The translations under genes and the position numbers were made by a program. The notes under the pieces were generated by a model, which made no database searches, was not told the origin of the DNA, and was given only the letters and a program-made list of their open reading frames with translations. Below, piece by piece: positions 7,324 through 16,314 of a stretch of DNA of 64,000 nt. The DNA lies in the NCBI RefSeq assembly GCF_045862745.1, contig NZ_BQXN01000001.1, positions 1 through 64,000 on the forward strand. The letters run 5' to 3'. The DNA comes from Furfurilactobacillus entadae (GTDB taxonomy: Bacteria; Bacillota; Bacilli; Lactobacillales; Lactobacillaceae). The first letter of the stretch is position 1. Each line of letters starts with the position of its first letter.

Positions 7324-10017
7324 ATGAGTGAACAATTAGAATTATCAACCACGAAGAAATTACTATTGATTGATGGAAACAGTGTGGCCTTTCGGGCGTT
7401 CTTTGCGCTCCACCAACAGCTGGATCGGTTCACCAATCATGATGGCCTGCATACAAATGCACTCTATGCGTTTAAAACGATGCTTGATAAGGTTATCAAA
7501 GCGGTCAATCCAGATAAGGCATTGGTTGCGTTTGATGCCGGAAAGACGACTTTTCGGACCGGGAAATTTGCCGATTACAAGGGCGGTCGCTCAAAAACAC
7601 CGGAAGAATTATCGGAACAATTTCCTTATCTACGCGATCTATTAACGGGTTACGGGATTAAAAGTTATGATTTGAAAGATTGGGAAGCCGACGACATTAT
7701 CGGGACCATGGCTCGTGAAGGTGAGCAGGCCGGTTACCAAGTGATCATTGTGACCGGGGACCGTGATTTGACCCAGCTGGCGACAGCCCAAACAACGGTG
7801 GCCATTACCCAAAAAGGGGTAAGTGAAATTGAATACTATACCCCCGCTCATGTTCAGGAAAAGTATGGTTTGGAACCACAGCAAATCATCGATATGAAGG
7901 GGCTAACGGGTGACACGTCAGATAATTATCCTGGGGTGACTAAGGTCGGCGAAAAGACAGCCCTAAAGTTGCTTAGTCAGTACGACAGTATTGAGGGCAT
8001 CTATGAGCACATGGATGAGATTAAGCAAAGCAAAATGAAGGAACACTTGATTGAGGATCACGATCAAGCGTTACTTAGTAAGGATTTAGCAACCATTCGG
8101 ACAGATGCGCCGATTGCCATTCATCTGGATGAAATTGATTATGTCGGTCCAGATATCGAAAAATTAATTGCGTTTTATCAGAAAATGGATTTCAAAAACT
8201 TCCTCAACCAACTTCAAAATGCGGGGCTTGATCCCGATTTGGATGAAGGGTCTACACTGCAACCCGTTAAATGGACTGAGTTAACCAGTGCCAACCTCGA
8301 GTTAGTCGATCAGTTTACGGATGAAGTCAGCTTTTTCCTTGAAATGCCAGATGAGAATTATCATTTGAGTTCGTTTGCAGGGTTTGGATTAAGTGACGGG
8401 AACCAAACACTTGTTAGTCGTGAAGTGGACCTTTTGCAAACGCCTGAACTCAAAACGTTGATGAGTCAGGTGGCCCTTAAAAAGAATGTGTTTAATGCAA
8501 AAGCCCAGTATGTCGGCCTGGCTCGTCTTGGCGTTGACTTACAGGGTGTTGATTTTGACTTGTTACTCGTGTCTTACTTGTTAGATACAAATGATAATTC
8601 AAATGACTTGGGCAGCTTAGCACAGCAACACGGGTACACCCAGGTTGAAACAGACGAAGTTGTGTACGGTAAAGGGGCAAAACGGGCGTTACCAGATGAT
8701 GATCAGGTCTTTTATGACCATCTCGCCCGCAAGACACTTGCCATTCAAAACTTACATGATCAGTTGTTCCATGAACTGGATGACAACGAACAGCGTGATT
8801 TGTACACGAACATTGAATTGCCGCTGACGTTTGTGTTGGCTGACATGGAACTGGCCGGTGTCTATGTTGATACGGATCAGTTGATTAACATGCGTGAGAA
8901 GTTCAAGGAACAACTGGCGACACTCCAACAAAGCATCTACAATGCGGCCGGTGAAGAATTCAACATTAATTCCACCAAGCAGTTAGGTGAGATCCTGTTT
9001 GAAAAGATGAAGTTACCGGTCATCAAGAAAACCAAAACGGGTTACTCAACGTCAGTGGATGTGTTGAAACAACTAGCCCCACAAGCACCAATTGTGGAAG
9101 ATATTTTGGCATACCGTGGCTTGGCTAAATTGCAGTCCACGTACATTGAAGGACTGCTAAAAGTGGTTCACAGCCGTGATCACAAGGTGCATACCCGTTA
9201 TTTACAAACACTAACGCAAACAGGGCGGCTCTCTTCAGTTGATCCTAATTTACAAAACATTCCAATTCAAACGCAACAGGGCCGGGAAATCAGAAAGGCG
9301 TTTGTACCGAGTCACGAAGGCTGGGAAATCTTTTCTTCAGATTATTCGCAAATTGAATTGCGGGTGTTGGCACACATTACCGGTGACGCCAACTTACAGG
9401 AAGCGTTCCGCGAGGATGAAGATATTCATGCAGCGACGGCTCGCCGAATCTTTGGTCTTACGAACAATGATGAGGTCACGCCACTGATGCGGCGTCAGGC
9501 TAAGGCCACCAACTTCGGAATTGTGTACGGGATCAGTGACTTTGGTTTGGCCCAAAACCTTGGTTTATCCCGAAATGAGGCCAAGCAATTTATTGACACG
9601 TACTTCCGGGAATATCCTGATGTTAAACGTTACACTGAGGAAATTGTGGAACGGGCGAAGGATCAAGGCTACGTGGAGACGATTACGCACCGGCGGCGGT
9701 ACCTTCCTGAAATCAATTCAAGCAACTTTAACCGGCGATCGTTTGCGGCAAGAACGGCAATGAACACGCCAATTCAAGGTTCTGCGGCTGACATCATTAA
9801 GATTGCAATGATTAACATGCAACAAGCGTTAGCGGACGCAGGGTTGCAGGCAACGATGCTCCTTCAGATCCATGATGAATTGGTGTTTGAAGCGCCGCTT
9901 GAAGAAATTCCGACACTGGAAAAGTTGGTCCCAAGTGTGATGGACTCGGCCGTGAAACTGGCCATTCCGTTGAAGGTTGAAAGTGCACACGGACAGTCAT
10001 GGTACGAAGCAAAATAG
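7324..10017 (+). CDS. polA: DNA polymerase I
   Basis: This 897-residue protein fills gaps and removes RNA primers in replication and repair. Residues about 10-310 form the 5'-3' exonuclease (DGNSVAFRAFFAL, GDRDLTQLA, GVTKVGEKTA). Residues about 315-480 are a 3'-5' exonuclease-like domain that lacks the usual acidic metal ligands (FFLEMPD where D-x-E is expected), as in other Gram-positive Pol I enzymes, so proofreading is unlikely. The polymerase domain follows, with motif A DYSQIELR, motif B RRQAKATNFGIVYG and motif C QIHDELVFE. Length is normal. A possible extended -10 (TGGTAAAAT, 7282-7290) lies upstream. It heads the polA-mutM-coaE-nrdR-dnaB-dnaI run. Confidence 0.97.
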   Translation: MSEQLELSTTKKLLLIDGNSVAFRAFFALHQQLDRFTNHDGLHTNALYAFKTMLDKVIKAVNPDKALVAFDAGKTTFRTGKFADYKGGRSKTPEELSEQFPYLRDLLTGYGIKSYDLKDWEADDIIGTMAREGEQAGYQVIIVTGDRDLTQLATAQTTVAITQKGVSEIEYYTPAHVQEKYGLEPQQIIDMKGLTGDTSDNYPGVTKVGEKTALKLLSQYDSIEGIYEHMDEIKQSKMKEHLIEDHDQALLSKDLATIRTDAPIAIHLDEIDYVGPDIEKLIAFYQKMDFKNFLNQLQNAGLDPDLDEGSTLQPVKWTELTSANLELVDQFTDEVSFFLEMPDENYHLSSFAGFGLSDGNQTLVSREVDLLQTPELKTLMSQVALKKNVFNAKAQYVGLARLGVDLQGVDFDLLLVSYLLDTNDNSNDLGSLAQQHGYTQVETDEVVYGKGAKRALPDDDQVFYDHLARKTLAIQNLHDQLFHELDDNEQRDLYTNIELPLTFVLADMELAGVYVDTDQLINMREKFKEQLATLQQSIYNAAGEEFNINSTKQLGEILFEKMKLPVIKKTKTGYSTSVDVLKQLAPQAPIVEDILAYRGLAKLQSTYIEGLLKVVHSRDHKVHTRYLQTLTQTGRLSSVDPNLQNIPIQTQQGREIRKAFVPSHEGWEIFSSDYSQIELRVLAHITGDANLQEAFREDEDIHAATARRIFGLTNNDEVTPLMRRQAKATNFGIVYGISDFGLAQNLGLSRNEAKQFIDTYFREYPDVKRYTEEIVERAKDQGYVETITHRRRYLPEINSSNFNRRSFAARTAMNTPIQGSAADIIKIAMINMQQALADAGLQATMLLQIHDELVFEAPLEEIPTLEKLVPSVMDSAVKLAIPLKVESAHGQSWYEAK

Positions 10018-10046
10018 TGACAAACTAAAGGGTGGAGGCAGAAACA

Positions 10047-10904
10047 ATGCCAGAATTACCAGAGGTTGAAACGGTCCGGCGGGGCCTAACAAAAATGGTG
10101 GTTGGTAAGACCATCACAAAAATTGATGTTTTTTACGATAAGATGATTTTAAACGGGGTTTCTGACTTCAAAAAGCGGCTGACAGGTCAACAAATTCTCC
10201 GGGTCGATCGGCGGGGCAAGTACCTTCTGTTTCGCTTTACTGATGACCTAACGATGGTGTCCCACTTGCGGATGGAAGGGAAATATTTTGGGGCACCCGC
10301 GGGGACACCAGTGGATAAACATACGCACGTTATTTTCCATTTGGATGATGGGCAGGAATTATGCTACAACGACACCCGTAAGTTTGGGCGCATGATCGTG
10401 ATTCATACCGGTGACGAAGACACTGTGGGGGGCTTGAAATCATTGGGGCCAGAACCCACACCAGAAACGTTGACCGTTGATTATTTAGTGGCGAAGGCCG
10501 CTAAAAGTCGTAAAGCCGTCAAAACGTGGCTTTTGGATCAGCAAAATGTTGCCGGGCTTGGCAACATTTATTGCGATGAAGTGTTATGGCTGAGCAAAAT
10601 TCATCCCGAACAACCCACGAATTCATTAACGCGTTCACAATGGGCAAGCCTGCGTGAAAACATCTTTGCCGAATTACAATTAGCAATCGATCATCATGGG
10701 ACCACCGTTTTCACGTACAGTGCATTTGGTCATGCTGGTGAATTTCAAAACGAGCTGCATGCGTACGGCCATGTGGGGGAACCCTGTGAACGGTGCGGCA
10801 CCGAAATGGTCAAGATTAAAGTTGGCGAGCGGGGGACAACATTTTGTCCCAAGGAGCAAGTGCTGACGGTTAATGGGGCGCCTGTAAAGAAGGCCGGCCA
10901 ATGA
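10047..10904 (+). CDS. mutM: Formamidopyrimidine-DNA glycosylase
   Basis: This base-excision enzyme removes 8-oxoguanine and formamidopyrimidines and cuts the strand by beta/delta elimination. ATG 10047 is chosen because it gives the essential N-terminal MPELPEVET (Pro2 nucleophile, Glu3) and follows GGGTGGAGG. The conserved Lys lies in RRGKYLLF. The C-terminal zinc finger reads C247-x2-C250 ... C267-P-K-E270-Q. The fourth ligand, normally Cys in CPxCQ, is Glu here. The protein is otherwise complete at 285 residues. The stop overlaps the coaE start by four bases, so the two genes are coupled. Confidence 0.95.
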   Translation: MPELPEVETVRRGLTKMVVGKTITKIDVFYDKMILNGVSDFKKRLTGQQILRVDRRGKYLLFRFTDDLTMVSHLRMEGKYFGAPAGTPVDKHTHVIFHLDDGQELCYNDTRKFGRMIVIHTGDEDTVGGLKSLGPEPTPETLTVDYLVAKAAKSRKAVKTWLLDQQNVAGLGNIYCDEVLWLSKIHPEQPTNSLTRSQWASLRENIFAELQLAIDHHGTTVFTYSAFGHAGEFQNELHAYGHVGEPCERCGTEMVKIKVGERGTTFCPKEQVLTVNGAPVKKAGQ

Positions 10905-11506
10905 CAATTATCATTGGTTTAACGGGTGGAATCGCGAGTGGCAAATCCACCGTTTCGAAGATGCTCGCGGCGCAACACTTGCCAATTGTTGACGCAGACC
11001 AGGTGGCTCATGAGGTGGTTGCGTCCAACACGCCGACCTTAGCACAGTTAGTGAAAACGTTTGGCAAGGAAATTTTGACAACCACTGGGACTTTGAATCG
11101 CCGGCGGTTGGGCCAACTGGTCTTCGCGGATCCAGAAAAAATGACACAGTTAAATGCCATCATTCAACCCGTCATTCGGACTGCGATAAAGGGGCAGTTG
11201 GCGCGGCTAACAGCGGATAAGTCACCAATTATTGTCCTTGATGCACCGCTACTACTTGAGCAACATTATGAGGCAGAGGTTGATTTGGTCGTGGTGGTTA
11301 ACGTACCGCGGTCCATCCAATTACAGCGGTTGATGGCCCGTGATCAGTTAACGACCAGTGAGGCGACACGACGAATCATGAGTCAGCAACCATTGGCTGA
11401 GAAGGTTCAACAAGCTGACTTTGTGATCGATAATTCGGGGAGTGTTGAAGCAACCCGTTTACAAGTGGTAAAATTGCTGGACAAAGTCCGCCAACCCGGG
11501 GATTAA
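10901..11506 (+). CDS. coaE: Dephospho-CoA kinase
   Basis: This enzyme phosphorylates the ribose 3'-OH of dephospho-CoA, the last step of coenzyme A synthesis, in the cytosol. The P-loop GLTGGIASGKST is at residues 6-17, followed by the DADQVAHE motif and the lid arginine region (LMARDQLT). The length of 201 residues is typical. The start overlaps the end of mutM as ATGA. Confidence 0.96.
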   Translation: MTIIIGLTGGIASGKSTVSKMLAAQHLPIVDADQVAHEVVASNTPTLAQLVKTFGKEILTTTGTLNRRRLGQLVFADPEKMTQLNAIIQPVIRTAIKGQLARLTADKSPIIVLDAPLLLEQHYEAEVDLVVVVNVPRSIQLQRLMARDQLTTSEATRRIMSQQPLAEKVQQADFVIDNSGSVEATRLQVVKLLDKVRQPGD

Positions 11507-11533
11507 GCGAGAAACATAAAGGAGCACATAATT

Positions 11534-12010
11534 ATGCAGTGTCCACATTGTCATCATAACGACACACGGGTTGTTGATAGTCGACCAACGGCTGAAGGAC
11601 AAGCAATCCGGCGGCGCCGTGAATGTGAAAAGTGTGGTTTTCGCTTCACCACGTTTGAACGTGTTGAGGCAACACCATTATTAGTGATTAAAAAGGATGG
11701 AACCCGTGAGGAATTTAGTCGGGACAAAATTTTGCGTGGTGTCATTCGCTCAGCCGAAAAGCGGCCGGTGACCATGCAACAAATGAACGAAGTGGTTGAA
11801 CGTGTGGACGGGAAGGTTCGCGCGTTAGGTGAAAATGAAGTCTCCAGTCAGTTGATCGGTGAATATGTTATGGATGACCTGGTCAATGTGGACGAAATTG
11901 CCTACATTCGGTTCGCCAGTGTTTACCGTCAGTTTAAAGACATGACGGTCTTTCTAAACGAAATGAAAGAAATGGTTGACCGGGATAAACGGTTAAAGAA
12001 AAAATCGTAA
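11534..12010 (+). CDS. nrdR: Transcriptional repressor NrdR
   Basis: NrdR represses ribonucleotide reductase genes by sensing dATP/ATP. The N-terminal zinc ribbon has CPHC at residues 3-6 and CEKC at 31-34, with the basic RRRRECEKCG strand. An ATP-cone domain follows from about residue 46 (VIKKDGTREEFSRDKI). The length of 158 residues is standard. AAAGGAG precedes the ATG. Placement just ahead of dnaB-dnaI is the usual arrangement in lactobacilli and bacilli. Confidence 0.97.
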   Translation: MQCPHCHHNDTRVVDSRPTAEGQAIRRRRECEKCGFRFTTFERVEATPLLVIKKDGTREEFSRDKILRGVIRSAEKRPVTMQQMNEVVERVDGKVRALGENEVSSQLIGEYVMDDLVNVDEIAYIRFASVYRQFKDMTVFLNEMKEMVDRDKRLKKKS

Positions 12011-12029
12011 TGTAAAAGAGGAGGGCACG

Positions 12030-13409
12030 ATGACGAATTCAGCACCAGTGACAACGCCGCGATCAGGGCTGATCGTGACCGTGCCACAGCACCAGGCGTT
12101 TGACCAAGAAAGCTGGCAGTGGTTGTATTTGCCGGTCCTCGGGGCGGACGCCTTTGCCGTCTATGATGGGCTAAAGACATTCAGGACTGATCGGCCGCAA
12201 TTATCGACCCGGCGGTTGCATAGTGAGCTACTTGGATGGCTCAACATGGACCTCCCAACGTTTATTGCGGCCCGACGGCGGTTAGAGGCGTTAGGCCTGT
12301 TAGAAACGTTGTACCAAACGGATGCTGTTGGTGATGTTTATGTATATCAACTTCAGTTGCCACTTTCTGCCCAGGCTTTTTTTGCGGACGATTTGTTAAG
12401 CATTTTGTTATTACAATTGGTTGGACAGCCGCGGTACGACACCGTTCTTGATCACTTCGATCAACCAATGTTTGACGTTAGCCACCTGACCAACGTTTCG
12501 GCGGATTTTTTGGAAGTTTATCACATTAATGAACAGCAACTCGCTAATCGGCCTGCGCAATTAACGGCACCGATGACGGCTGCGGCGCTGAAACAGACCG
12601 GGACGCCAGCGATTGATTTTTCATTATTAGCAAACTATCTAAAACCAGAATATGTCGATGTTGACTCTGTTCTCGCTGAGCACGAACTGCTGACGGCTGA
12701 GGCCCAACTGTATGGTTTTACTGAGCGAGAATTGGCGAACCACATCGTTAAGGCAACGAGTGTCACGACCAACCGCTTTGATCCAGAACGATTTAAGCGG
12801 TTGGTGGCCGGCAGTTTTCAAATGGAACAGCAGTCCAGTGGTTCGTCACAGGCTGATCAGGCGAGTGTTGCGGCAGCACCAGTTACTGCTAGTGCAAGTG
12901 CGCCAGCGACTGTGGACGCCCAGACTGCTGGTTTGTTAGCGGCCGCCAAGGCTTATGCACCAGCAGATTTTCTAGCGGCGTTGAAGCAAGAAAAAAATCA
13001 GTACGTGACGGATAATGAGCAGCGTGTCCTTTCTAAACTAATGGAGCGCCATTTGTTTGCACCAAGTGTTGTGAACATGCTGATTTATTATCTGATCAAT
13101 GATCAGGATCAAAACGTGCTGTACCAAAACAGTGTGGATCGCATTGGTAATGACTGGTCGAAGGTAAAGGTGCAAACACCAGAACAAGCGGTAACGCACA
13201 TGCGTGAGTTTGCAACGGCACAAGAACAGCGCCGGATTCAGCGGCAAACGGGCCGTGGTGGGCAGACCGTTTCACGGGAGCAACTTCCGGATTGGAACGA
13301 ACAGGCTTCATCATCAGCGGCCACCCAGCCAGCCTCGCAAACCAGTGATGACATTGCCCGGTTACGTAGTCAAATTCAGCAGGCAAAACAAGAACAGGAG
13401 GATCAATAA
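12030..13409 (+). CDS. dnaB: Replication initiation and membrane attachment protein DnaB
   Basis: This 459-residue Gram-positive DnaB (not the helicase) acts with DnaD and DnaI to load the replicative helicase at oriC and at restarted forks. The N-terminal winged-helix region and the C-terminal DnaB_2-type region (about residues 290-380) are recognised by overall pattern and by position just upstream of dnaI. A Ser/Ala/Gln-rich linker (about 265-300) separates the halves. The C-terminus is Gln-rich. GAGGAGG lies before the ATG. Confidence 0.92.
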   Translation: MTNSAPVTTPRSGLIVTVPQHQAFDQESWQWLYLPVLGADAFAVYDGLKTFRTDRPQLSTRRLHSELLGWLNMDLPTFIAARRRLEALGLLETLYQTDAVGDVYVYQLQLPLSAQAFFADDLLSILLLQLVGQPRYDTVLDHFDQPMFDVSHLTNVSADFLEVYHINEQQLANRPAQLTAPMTAAALKQTGTPAIDFSLLANYLKPEYVDVDSVLAEHELLTAEAQLYGFTERELANHIVKATSVTTNRFDPERFKRLVAGSFQMEQQSSGSSQADQASVAAAPVTASASAPATVDAQTAGLLAAAKAYAPADFLAALKQEKNQYVTDNEQRVLSKLMERHLFAPSVVNMLIYYLINDQDQNVLYQNSVDRIGNDWSKVKVQTPEQAVTHMREFATAQEQRRIQRQTGRGGQTVSREQLPDWNEQASSSAATQPASQTSDDIARLRSQIQQAKQEQEDQ

Positions 13410-13411
13410 TT

Positions 13412-14347
13412 ATGCAAGATCTTGGTAAATCAATGCGCGAATTACTTGATCGTCAAAACCTCAATTCGGATTATCAGCAGCTGATTGCAAAGGCTGTGAA
13501 TGATCCTGATGTGCAGGCATTTATTACTGAACATCAGTCAGAATTAGCGGAAGATGTTCTGGAAAAAAACGGGTCGAAGCTGTATGAATATGTGAGTCAA
13601 CGGGATAAACTTGCTGCAGGCCAGCAGGTGTTTGCCCCGGGATATGAACCCAAGTTGGTCATTAGTGACCATTACATTGAAGTGACGTATGAACCAACGG
13701 AAGCAACGCTATTGAACCAGAAGCGAGCTCTCCTTAAAAAGCGGGTCCATGCCGTTTCGATGCCAAAGATGATTGAACGGGCTTCCTTTAACGACTACGA
13801 TGTGGCCGGAGAAGAAGCACAGCGGAGCGTTGCTTTGCGTGAGGCCATGCAGTTTGTGGCGGACTATGCGCGTCATCCACATGAGTTTTATCAAGGCCTT
13901 TACTTATACGGGAACTTTGGGGTCGGAAAAACTTACTTGTTAGGTGCGATTGCTAATGAACTGGCAACGTTAGGGTATCAGAGCACACTGGTCCATTTTC
14001 CGAGCTTTGCTGTCGAAATGAAGAACTCCATTGGTGAAAACTCAGTGGCCAAAAAGGTTGAGGCCATTAAACAGGCGCCAATTCTCATGATTGATGATAT
14101 CGGTGCGGACTCCATGAGCTCTTGGGTCCGTGATGAGGTGTTGGGGGTCATTTTGGAATACCGGATGCAGGAAGAATTACCGACATTCTTCACATCGAAT
14201 TTCTCCATGCAGTTGTTGGCGGACCAACATTTATCTGTCAACCAACGGGGAGAACGTGAGGACGTGAAGGCGGCACGGTTAATGCAACGAATCCATTTTC
14301 TGAGTCGTGAAGTGGTGGTGACCGGACCAAATCGACGGCCACAATAA
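13412..14347 (+). CDS. dnaI: Primosomal protein DnaI (helicase loader ATPase)
   Basis: DnaI is the AAA+ ATPase that delivers the DnaC helicase. The N-terminal helicase-interacting domain spans about residues 1-100. The ATPase part has Walker A GNFGVGKTYLL (about 167-177), Walker B LMIDDIG, and a sensor-1 type TSNFS. The length of 311 residues is normal. It starts two bases after the dnaB stop, so translation is coupled. A terminator follows. Confidence 0.95.
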   Translation: MQDLGKSMRELLDRQNLNSDYQQLIAKAVNDPDVQAFITEHQSELAEDVLEKNGSKLYEYVSQRDKLAAGQQVFAPGYEPKLVISDHYIEVTYEPTEATLLNQKRALLKKRVHAVSMPKMIERASFNDYDVAGEEAQRSVALREAMQFVADYARHPHEFYQGLYLYGNFGVGKTYLLGAIANELATLGYQSTLVHFPSFAVEMKNSIGENSVAKKVEAIKQAPILMIDDIGADSMSSWVRDEVLGVILEYRMQEELPTFFTSNFSMQLLADQHLSVNQRGEREDVKAARLMQRIHFLSREVVVTGPNRRPQ

Positions 14348-14360
14348 AAATTTAATTAGA

Positions 14361-14396
14361 ATACCGCCATTTCTGGATGAAATGGCGGTATTTTTG
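14361..14396 (+). terminator. Rho-independent terminator after dnaI
   Basis: ATACCGCCATTT pairs with AAATGGCGGTAT across a seven-base loop, followed by five or more T. It ends the polA-dnaI gene run. Confidence 0.9.
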
Positions 14397-14557
14397 GTTC
14401 CAATTGAGGTAAAAATTCACGTTTTACTGATAAAAACACCAAATCTGGCAAGAAACGTTCTGCTTTTGATGGGTTTTAACATAATTTACGTGAATTAGTT
14501 CGTGATTTTTGAATTTGTGTTCGTGTTTTACATTTTTCTTCAATGGTGATACGATGT

Positions 14558-14607
14558 TATTCGTTCTTCAAAGAAGATATATCCGAACAATTGCTAACGG
14601 CCGTTAG
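14558..14607 (+). promoter_or_regulatory. Candidate PurR operator (PurBox) and palindrome upstream of the purine permease
   Basis: The sequence ATATCCGAACAAT (14579-14591) matches the published Gram-positive PurBox AWWWCCGAACWWT at every position. An inverted weaker half (GAACGAATAA on the minus strand, about 14558-14568) lies upstream, as PurBoxes often come in inverted pairs. CTAACGGCCGTTAG at 14594-14607 is a perfect 14-bp palindrome between the box and the ribosome site. It may be part of the operator or form a 5' UTR hairpin. Control by PurR is inferred. Confidence 0.6.
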
Positions 14608-14637
14608 ATAATTATTCTAAAAAGGGAGTCACTTACT

Positions 14638-15954
14638 GTGAACAAAAAACTGAATCACTATTTTATGATCGATGAATTACACACAACGGTGCCTCGTGAA
14701 CTATTGGCTGGATTTACAACGTTTATTTCGATGGCCTACATCATGTTTGTGAATCCGAGCGTGTTGGGCGCCGCTGGTGTTGATAAGGGGGCAGTCTTTA
14801 CTGCAACGGCATTGGCGAGTGCGATTGGGTGTATTTTGATGGGTGTTTTAGCTCGTTATCCCATTGCTACTGCGCCAGCACTAGGAATCAACGCCTTCTT
14901 TGCATATTCTGTCGTGATCGGAATGAAGGTGCCATGGCAAACAGCCATGGCCGGTGTGTTTGTTGCCTCGCTGATTTTCATGGTGATTACGGTCTTTAAA
15001 TTACGTGAGATGATTATTAATGCGATTCCGGTTGATTTAAAGTATGCCATTTCAAGTGGGATCGGTTTGTTTATTGCATTTATTGGGTTAAATGGTGGGG
15101 GCCTCATTACCGCCAACAAGGCGACGGTGGTTGGGCTTGGTTCGTTATCCACACCGACCACCTGGCTGACGATTTTCGGGTTGTTACTAACGGCGGTGCT
15201 GATGGTTAAACGGGTTCCTGGTGGAATCTTCATTGGGATGGTTGCCACGGCTGTGTTGGGACTGATAACTGGCTTGATTCCGATGCCAAGTCATTTAGTC
15301 GCTGCGGCGCCCAGCTTAGCACCGACGTTTGGTGTTGGGGTGACCCATATTGGTGATATCAATTCCATTCAGATGTGGGTTGTTGTTTTGACGTTCCTAT
15401 TGGTCACATTTTTTGACACTGCGGGAACACTGGTTGGCTTGGCCCAACAAGCTGGCTTTATGAAAAATAATGAAATGCCCCGAGTTGGGAAAGCACTGAT
15501 GTCCGACTCAACGGCAATGTTAGCTGGTTCAGTGCTGGGAACATCCCCAGTTGGTGCTTACGTTGAATCTTCGGCAGGGATTGCTGTGGGTGGTCGGACC
15601 GGCTTGACGGCCATTACAACCGGGGTGATGTTCATCTTCGGGATGTTCTTCTCACCGTTGTTAACGGTGGTGACTAGTCAAGTAACGGCGCCAGCATTGA
15701 TTATTGTTGGGGTGTTGATGGCCCAATCACTGGCCAAAGTTACCTGGACGAAAATGGAAATCGCCATTCCAGCCTTTCTGATTGTTTTGGGAATGCCCTT
15801 AACTTACAGTATCTCTGATGGCCTGGCATTAGGGGTCATTACGTACCCAATCACAATGATTGCTGCCAAACGGGGCAAGGAAGTTCACCCATTGATGTAC
15901 GGGCTGTTCTTTGTGTTTATTGGTTTCATGGCCATTTTGAATTTTGGCAAATAG
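14638..15954 (+). CDS. Purine permease, AzgA/PbuG type (NCS2-like)
   Basis: This 438-residue polytopic membrane protein (12-14 hydrophobic spans) resembles hypoxanthine/guanine/adenine permeases of the AzgA/PbuG branch: LLAGFTTFISMAYI at the N-terminus, APALGINAFFAY, TFFDTAGTLVGLAQQAG and the GTSPVGAYVESSAGI segment. It should import purine bases by proton symport. The start is GTG at 14638 after AAAGGGAG. The candidate PurBox upstream fits purine-regulated expression. The exact base transported cannot be told from sequence. Confidence 0.92.
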   Translation: MNKKLNHYFMIDELHTTVPRELLAGFTTFISMAYIMFVNPSVLGAAGVDKGAVFTATALASAIGCILMGVLARYPIATAPALGINAFFAYSVVIGMKVPWQTAMAGVFVASLIFMVITVFKLREMIINAIPVDLKYAISSGIGLFIAFIGLNGGGLITANKATVVGLGSLSTPTTWLTIFGLLLTAVLMVKRVPGGIFIGMVATAVLGLITGLIPMPSHLVAAAPSLAPTFGVGVTHIGDINSIQMWVVVLTFLLVTFFDTAGTLVGLAQQAGFMKNNEMPRVGKALMSDSTAMLAGSVLGTSPVGAYVESSAGIAVGGRTGLTAITTGVMFIFGMFFSPLLTVVTSQVTAPALIIVGVLMAQSLAKVTWTKMEIAIPAFLIVLGMPLTYSISDGLALGVITYPITMIAAKRGKEVHPLMYGLFFVFIGFMAILNFGK

Positions 15955-15995
15955 GGTTACCTATGTGAACCGCCAGAAAAACTTGTGGTTTAACA

Positions 15996-16024
15996 TTGAC
16001 ATTTATAAAGTTTGTGTTTTAATA
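15996..16024 (+). promoter_or_regulatory. Likely promoter of the thrS leader
   Basis: A consensus -35 TTGACA at 15996-16001 is followed after 17 bases by TTAATA (16019-16024), a weak -10. It lies about 60 bases before the T-box leader structure. Confidence 0.5.
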
Positions 16025-16059
16025 AGTTATAGCATCCAGTCAGATATGATCGATTAACA

Positions 16060-16277
16060 TTTACCTCTCAGAAAGCGTCCCGATGATGAGAACGGACGTA
16101 GGTGATTTAGTGGGTTACCCCTGACTCAAGCGTTTGGTGATCAAGCCAGACCGGTCGACCGCGTTATTGGTCACAAGAGGCAGTTATTGAGCTATGCCAG
16201 CTCTAACTGTGAATTTTGGGTGGAACAACGTTACTGACGTCCCTGATCGCAATTGCGATTGGGGGCGTTTTTTTATT
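16060..16277 (+). ncRNA. T-box leader (tRNA-Thr sensing) of thrS
   Basis: The leader shows the T-box hallmark GGGTGGAACAACG at 16218-16230, a variant of the usual GGGTGGNACCGCG, with UGGA able to pair with an uncharged tRNA 3' end. It is followed by a terminator stem, GTCCCTGATCGC with GCGATTGGGGGC, and seven T ending near 16277. Upstream paired segments form stem I. ACC triplets (Thr) at 16150-16152 and 16158-16160 are candidate specifier codons. It regulates thrS by transcription antitermination when tRNA-Thr is uncharged (established for the class). Confidence 0.85.
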
Positions 16278-16314
16278 ACCGGTGTTAACCGCGAATATAA
16301 AAGGAGAGAAGAAT

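Noticed and set aside
14397..14637. Purine riboswitch upstream of the purine permease
   Set aside because: The conserved aptamer core and pairing arms are not visible, while a perfect PurBox is.
16216..16314. Longer N-terminus of ThrRS
   Set aside because: This stretch is the T-box and its terminator, and AAAGGAGAG marks ATG 16315.
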